A DNA stretch of 64,000 nucleotides. It comes from Tilletiopsis washingtonensis. Lineage: Eukaryota; Basidiomycota; Exobasidiomycetes; Entylomatales. A program made the position numbers and the translations under genes. The notes beneath the pieces were generated by a model. That model saw nothing but the letters and a program-made list of their open reading frames with translations. It made no database searches and had not been told where the DNA came from. Shown piece by piece: positions 57,737 to 64,000 of the stretch. Where the stretch lies: NCBI RefSeq assembly GCF_003144115.1, contig NW_020312016.1:196777-260776 (forward strand). The letters are read 5' to 3'. The first letter of the stretch is position 1; every line of letters starts with the position of its first letter.

Positions 57737-60700
57737 TCAGGCGACACGCTGCTCCACGGCGAGCGCGCGGAAGGCGCTGTCCGGACGGGCCATCAGGGCA
57801 TCGGGCGCATCATACTCGAGCGCACGGCTGGACGGTGCATGTGTGAGCGGCGGCATGTGCAGCGCGGCGCCACGCGGCAACTCACCCGTTGGCCATCACG
57901 AGGATGCGGTCGAAGTGGCGCACCGTGACGATGCGGTGCGCCACGGCGATGATCGTGACGCCGTCGAAGTGGTCCCGCTGCGGATGACAGATGAGCTGGA
58001 GTCGCACTGCGAGGCTGCCGTCTGACTCACCAGGCACTCCTGGAACTCGACGTCGGTCTGGTGGTCCAGCGACGAGGTGGCCCTGCGAGGAGGAGGGGCT
58101 CGTTCAGCTCGGCCGCGGTGGGAATGACTCGGGAGACTCACTCATCCAGCACGAGCACCTTACGTTGCCGAAGCACCGCACGCGCAAGCGAGAAGAGCTG
58201 CTTCTGGCCCGCACTCAGCGTGCCCTCGGCAGAGAGGAGCATCGTGTCGAGGCCCTGCGGCAGGGCGCGCACGAAGCCGTCGAGCTTCGTCTTGACGAGC
58301 GCATCCCACAGCTGCGGATCCGCGCGCTCGCCGTCGGGGTCGAGGTTGTCGCGCACCGAGGCGGCGAGGATGAGCGGCTGCTGCGGGATGATGCTCAGGC
58401 ACGAGCGCAGCGAGTGCACGTTGAGCTCGTCGATCGGCGTGCCGTCGAGCAGCACGGAGCCGGGCCTCTGCGCCTCGAGCATGCGGAAGAGCGCCAGCAG
58501 CAGCGTGCTCTTGCCGCTGCCCGAACGACCGACGACGCCGAGCCGCGTGCCCGCCGCCACCTCGAAGCTCAGGCCCTGAATGGCAGGTGCTGCCTCGGGC
58601 GTGTATGAGACGGTGAGGTCGCGCACCGAGATGTTGCCGCGCAGCTCCTCCGGCTTGAGATGCGCACGCGCCGCCTTGGCAGGGCTCTCCTCGGGCTCGA
58701 GGATCGAGTAGCCGTGGATGCGCTCGAGCGCGATGCTGAGGATCTCGACGTCGGTCCACGAGAGCAGGACTTGGTTCAAGATGGTCGGCAGCTGCGTGGC
58801 CTGCACGAGGGCGACGGCGAGAATGCCGATCGAGGTTGACTGGCGCAGCACCACCACGAGGATCACGAGCGCGCAGTTGACGATGCTGCGCGTGGCTCAG
58901 TCAGCACGGAAGCGTCAGACAGGCTCGGGCAAGCTGCTCACCCGCTGATGAGATTCAGGTACGTTCCTGCGAAACACCGTCAGCCGAGCTCATTGCGCCC
59001 GGGACAAAAGACTCACTCAGCCAGTGTCGGACGGCCCACAGCGCCAGGTATGGCTTCTGCGACGAATCGAGGCGCGTTGTCATGATCGCCCTGAGCTTGC
59101 GCTCACGGCCCAGTGCGCGCACAGTGGCGAGGCCAGACTCGGAGGACGCCTCGGCGAGACTAGTGATGAGCGGTGACTTGCACGCCATCTCGAGGCGCCG
59201 CAGCTGCCGCGAGGCTGGCATGTACAGCCGCTGCAGAGCGTAGTAGAAGGCCGTCAAGCCAGCGAACACGGCGACGAGGTATGGCGCGGGAACGCAGAGG
59301 ATGATGACGTAGCCCAGGAGCTGACTGTGGGAGGCACGGCCGTGAGCGGCGGGCGTGTGCAAAGCGAGAACAGCTGACTCACGCGGAGCAGCTCATGAAG
59401 TTGCCAACAGCGATGCCGAGCTCCCAGTCGACGGTGAAGAGGTCCTGCGAGAAGCGGTTGATGATGCGTCCGGCCGGGTTGGCCGAGAAGAAGGCCATGC
59501 TCGTGTACAGCACAGAGTGGAGCTGCCGAGCGTGCAGTGCCCGGCCGGCGCGGCCGACGGCGGTGACGAAAAGAACGTACAGCTGCACGGGCAGGGCGAT
59601 CGCAATCACGGCGATGATAGCGAGCAACACGCAGGCGTTGCGCGCCAAGTTGACGTTGGGCTGCGCGTCGTTGTCGCGTGCCCACTGCTGCAGCCAGATG
59701 GGCACGCCCATGATGGCGGCATTGTGGAAGACCGTGCCTACGACGATGAGCGCCACGCAGCGCCAGCCCATTGCGCCGAACCAGGTGTAGTACGCCGACC
59801 ACGCCACGTTGCCGCTCTCCATCGCCTCGACCTCGTCCTCCTGCTCCTCGGCGACGGCCTTGGCGGGCGCCTTGGAGCCGTCGCCTGCCGTTGCCCGCTC
59901 TGTGTCGATCGAAGCGCGCGAGATCGCCTGCTTGCCCTTGACCGAGAGGTCCTCGAAGCGGCCAGACTCGGCGACCTTGCCTTCCTCGAGGCGCACGATG
60001 AAGTCGGCAGAAGGCAGGAGATGCAAAGCGCTGCGTGAAGAAATGTCAAGAGAAGAAGGAGCTAGCACAACGCAGCCTACTCACTTCGAAGCCATGACGA
60101 TGGTCTTGCCGCGCAAGAGGCCCTGAGGGCCCATGAGGTTTCGCCAGAGCGCCGCCGCCGTCTCTGCGTCAAGCGCACTCGTGACGTCGTCGAGCACGTA
60201 CGCCTCAGCGTCAGCATACAGTGCACGTGCCAGTGAGACACGCTGGCGTTGACCTCCGGAGAGCGCCTTGGCCAGTGTGCGGTCGCGCTGAGCAAGCTGC
60301 AGCACGTCGACGTCGAGGCAGCACGCACGCAGCGCAGTCTGGTACCGCTCTGCGTCCCAGGCCCCGTCGAACAAGATGTTGTCGCGGATCGAGGCGCCCT
60401 CCATCATCCAGTTGTCCTGCGCGCAGAAGGCGACTGGACGCGCAAGCATCGGCAGCTGCGACTCGCCGCTCAGCACGTCTGCCTCGCCGAGCAGGCCGAG
60501 CAGCAGCGTGCTCTTGCCCGAGCCGATGCGTCCGCAGACCATGGTGAGACGACCACGCGGGATCGTCAGTGCCACGTTGGTGAGCACAGGCTTGCCGGCC
60601 CAGCCGATCGTGGCCTCCTTGAACGTGGCGGCCGGGGCGCTCTCGACTTCGATCGAGGTGTTGGAGTCGACGGAAGGCCGCGTCTTGTGATCACGGCTGG

Positions 60701-62808
60701 TGCTCAGCGACGCGGCTGACTCGGGACGCATGTTTGTGCCCGCCGCCGAGGGACGCTCCTTCTCGCGGAGGAAGACCTCGATGCGCTTGATGCTGGCGTA
60801 GGCGCTGATGATGCTGGCGTACTGCTGGCCCATCTGCATGAGGGGCACCTCGAGAATGGCGATCGTCGTGAGCGACGTGAAGACGGTGTTGAGGGTGAAG
60901 CGCCGCGAGCCGGAGAGCAGGTCGACGATGCCGAGCGCCGTGAAGGTCGCTAGGGACATGATCTCGACGTTGAAGTTCGACGAGGTAATGACGATCAGCA
61001 GGCGCTTGAGGTAGCCCTTTGCGCATGTGATCTCCTCATCGCGGGCAGCGAGCAGCTTCTTCTCGATGGCCTCCTCGTACGCCGCGAACTTGACGCCCTT
61101 GGCATCGCGCACGGCAGACTCAAGCAGGTTCACTCGCGCATCCGTCTTGGCGCTCCAGTTGCCCTGCAGCGCGGTGATGTTCGTGCCGCACGACGAGGCG
61201 ATAGGCGTCAGCGCCAGGTTGAAGGCGATTGCGAGAAGCGTGGCAATGAACACGGCGCCGATCTGCGAGTAGAGGATGTAGAGGCCGACTGCGACGATGA
61301 CGACGCTGGACCAGAGGTTCTTCAGAGCAGATGTCAGTTTTGCATCGTGTACGTAGCCCAGCGACACGCACGTGGACAGGGTCGACAATCTTGACGAAGC
61401 GCTCGAGGTCGACGGAGATGAGATTGGCAGCCGCACCGCCGCCCGAGCGCTTGGCCGCCTCGACGTGCAGCTTGAGGCTCTTGGCGTAGAGCAGCTCGAT
61501 GAGGCCGCCGCGCAGCTTCACGATGGCCTTGGCGCAGAGCCAGTAGTACTGGCCTGTGCTAAAGGCCAGCACGGTGAAGACGAGCGCGTATGCACCCACG
61601 AGGCCCCAGCCATTTGACGTGGACTGCGGCACAGCGCCTTCTTGGAAGCTCTCGGCGAATGTCAGGGTTGCGCTGACCAGATACGGCTGTGCTAGCGTCG
61701 CAGCGACCATGATGAGGCGCGGCACTGCCGGTGCCAGCACTGCGCCCGGGAAGGAGAGCACGCAGACCCAGAGCAGGCCGCGAGGCGGATCGATGCTCGC
61801 GTTGGAGCGCAGCTCTGGCGTGTCTGCTTCGTGCTCGTCCATCTCGAAGTCCTGCGGCGCGCTCGTCTTCTCAGACGGCCACGGCCGCCACGAGCGCCGG
61901 CGTTGCGTTGCGCCGTGATTGGTGCCCGGCTGCCAGACGGACGCAATGCGGCGCCCGAGCAGCGAGCCCTTGAAGTCAAACGAGAGGTCGTCGAGGTCGG
62001 ACAGCTGCAGCGGAGCACGGAAGCCGCGCCAGATCGTCGGCCAAAGCCAGAGGAAGAGCAGTTGCGAGAGGAAGCTGGCGCGCGACTCTGCGGTGCCGTC
62101 GCGCTGAGAGGAGGTCAGCGAGGCAGCGGGGAGCGCAGTCGGGAGACGCACCGGCACGCCGCTCGTGTTCTCGGCCGCGAGCATGCCTGCCTTGCAGATC
62201 AGACCGACGATGGCAAGCGCAAAGAGCGGCGAGCTCTCAATTGCCGGCACGCGCGAGAAGGTGCGCACGCGCGAGGCGTCGAAGAGGCAGGAGGCGAAGA
62301 GCCAGACGGGCAGCCAGGCTGTGCCGCGTGCCGTCTTGCGGCGCTCAAGCATGGAGCCGGGCACGATTGCGAGCTGCGAAGAACGCCGTCAGCACCAGTG
62401 CGAGCCAGGCCCAGGGCTGTGACTGACAGACGCGAGGAAGGCGAGCGCGACGCCCGGCACGATGCTGTCCGCGTCGAGTGCCTCCTTGAGCGCATCGCGC
62501 TGCAGCACAAGCGCCAGCACGGCGAGCGAGAAGACGGCATGGACGGCAGCGAGGGCGGTGCGCACGGCGCCGATGGAATCCGCGCGGCCGGGCGCCAAGT
62601 CGGGCTTGCGCAGCAGCAGCGGCACGCGCACCAGCGCCGCGGCCAGCAGCACGACGGAGGGCGTGAGGAGCAGCACGAGGTTGGAGAAGCGCAGCGTGAA
62701 GTCGAAGGTGCGGCACGTCGACGACGGGCCCTGCGGAAAGAGTGAGTGGACGAGTGGATAGCGCGGCGCGGCACGGCTCACAAAGGCCGCGTCCTGCGGG
62801 CACTGCAT
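57737..62808 (-). CDS. ABCC (MRP-type) full-length ABC transporter (1525 aa)
   Basis: Ten exons: 62428-62808, 61372-62373, 60085-61319, 59383-60030, 59017-59324, 58942-58966, 58142-58885, 58031-58082, 57886-57977, 57737-57827 (sum 4578). About five N-terminal TM segments (LVLLLTPSVVLLAAALVRV and on) form a TMD0. The first core TMD is followed by NBD1: Walker A GRIGSGKST, signature LSGGQRQRVSLARAL, Walker B AYVLDDVTSALD. A Lys/Glu-rich linker and second TMD (FFSANPAGRIINRFSQDLF) lead to NBD2: GRSGSGKST, LSAGQKQLFSLARA, VLVLDEATSSLD and switch IAVAHR. NBD1 has Asp where the catalytic Glu sits, as in most ABCC proteins, so NBD2 is probably the active site. Likely exports conjugates or drugs at vacuole or plasma membrane; substrate unknown. 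Exon 6 is 25 bases. Confidence 0.92.
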
Positions 62809-63627
62809 GCTTGGGGGACGACGCTCTTGCTCGGGATGGATGTGGTCTGGAGGAGAGAGATGCACCGGCCGGCCCTCACGCTCTGGCAATGCGCCGCAGC
62901 GTGGCCAGCGGCGGGTGTGGCTGGCGTATCGGGCGCGCAGCAGGAGGTGTTGCCTGCTGCGCGCGCGTGTCACGGTGACTCCGCTCCTGCTGCCATGCAG
63001 GAACGCTCGGCTGGCGTGCTGGTGCGTCTTTCCGCGGAGCCCCTCCCCGCATGCCGCTCATTCCGGCCCGAGTGCCCTCAGCCACGCCGGCGAAGCGCGC
63101 AGCCAGAGTGCAGTGCACACGCAAGCTGCTCGAGTTGATGCGAGCTCGTCAAGTCGTTCGAGTCGAGCGAGGGCCGAGCGGGCTGCGGCGCTCGGGAGGG
63201 GGCTCGGCTGCTTGACGCGCCTCTGCTGTCTCGGGCTGCAGGGAGCGCGTGGGCCGGCGGCTCGCGAGGCGGCAGCGGCTGCCGCGCGGCCGACGCGTCC
63301 CAAGCGTGCAGCGGGACGCGCGCATGCTGCGGCTTGCTCTCGGCACCGAGCGACCACGAGGCACGCCGGCGATAGCGCCGCCCAGCAAGCCGCAGCAGGC
63401 GCCCAAGAGGGCAGCGACGGCGAGAGGCATAGGATGCGAAGCGATGGCGTGCGGCCTCACTCTGCCCCACGACGCTTCGATGCGCAGCAGCACGCTGCGG
63501 TCAGCGCAGCAGGTTCAGGGCGACACGAGGCTCGTAGGACAGCTGTGCGGCAGTGGTGACGTGCATTGCAAGCCGGCAGCAGTAGACACGAGGAGGTCGC
63601 GAAGCGCAGCATGCGCAGCAGCCAGCT
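62809..63627. other. Promoter of the ABC transporter and 3' flank of ARH1
   Basis: No coding or RNA signal seen; GC-rich throughout. Confidence 0.5.
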
Positions 63628-64000
63628 CTAAGCTGCGATCTGCAGCATCTCCTCAACGGCTGTGGACACAGGCAGGCACGATCAGCCGCGTGTGCAGGAC
63701 TGTTCGCTCGAGGCAGTACACTCACACAGCACCTTCTCTCGAAGCTTGCCGAGCTCCTTGCCTCTCCTCAGTTCCTCGCGGTCCAGGCGCTCCCAGCCCG
63801 CCCACGACACGACGGGCTTTGTGGGCGCTCGCAGCTCATGCGGCACGCCGTCTGCTGGCGCAGGCACGTCTTGCAGCAGGCCCCGCGCCGCCGAGTGCTC
63901 GGACTGAGCGGCCCAGTCCGCTAGCAAAAGATCGGCCACCGAGTTGGCGTCGAACATCGTCGACGCGATGACGCCGACTGGGCCGCGAGCTAGCCAGCCA
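63628..64000 (-). CDS. ARH1: Adrenodoxin (ferredoxin) reductase, 3' end only
   Basis: Exons 63726-64000 (open to the right edge) and 63628-63659. The visible end reads GWLARGPVGVIASTMFDANS, the NADPH/FAD domain motif of mitochondrial adrenodoxin reductases, then PVVSWAGWERLDREELRRG and GKLREKVL, closing SVEEMLQIAA after the last intron (phase 1). In the family this is the C-terminal quarter; the enzyme passes NADPH electrons to mitochondrial ferredoxin for Fe-S cluster and heme A synthesis. The rest lies outside the window. Confidence 0.88.

Overview
The window is nuclear DNA of a GC-rich, intron-dense fungus, most likely a basidiomycete; Ustilaginomycotina would fit, but I cannot place it further without a search. 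Genes lie on both strands, and most are cut by many introns of about 50-60 bases with GTGAGT/GTGCGT donors and a GCTGAC- or CTAAC-type branch site just before the acceptor. Several exons are only 7-27 bases long. I rebuilt gene models by hand; for every complete gene except paralogue 4 the exon lengths sum to an intact frame. I saw no transposons, tRNAs, rRNAs or viral remnants.

Region 1 (1-11,600) is the most unusual part. It holds seven tandem genes, all on the minus strand (six whole, one cut by the left edge). They encode divergent paralogues of a small protein family I do not recognise: an Ala-rich coiled coil of about 60 residues, a conserved Trp, an acidic Ser/Asp/Glu stretch, a basic NLS-like patch, and a short variable tail after a conserved phase-1 intron. 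They also share 5' introns and a CACCACCACA-like element upstream. One copy (6,796-7,824) appears to carry a frameshift.

Region 2 (12,500-29,100) holds secreted acid trehalase (ATH1), a seven-TM receptor-like protein with a very long tail, a mitochondrial NDUFAF7-type methyltransferase, IMP dehydrogenase, proline dehydrogenase (PUT1) and a mitochondrial-looking orphan. Region 3 (29,300-43,650) holds a 12-exon SCAMP gene, a secreted subtilisin-like protease with PA domain, a Vps39/TRAP1-family (Vps3-like) tethering subunit, the splicing factor PRP31 and an acyl-CoA-binding protein. Region 4 (44,500-52,950) holds prolyl oligopeptidase, actin, a nitrilase-family hydrolase and a carboxymuconolactone-decarboxylase-like protein. 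Region 5 (52,950-64,000) is a 2.7 kb gene-poor stretch, a GH128-like wall glucanase, a full-length ABCC transporter and the 3' end of adrenodoxin reductase (ARH1).

Outside the array the genes are unrelated housekeeping, secretion and trafficking genes in ordinary eukaryotic head-to-head and tail-to-tail order. Some convergent stops lie under 130 bases apart, and PRP31 and the Vps3-like gene share a 287-base divergent promoter. No operon-like logic is implied.
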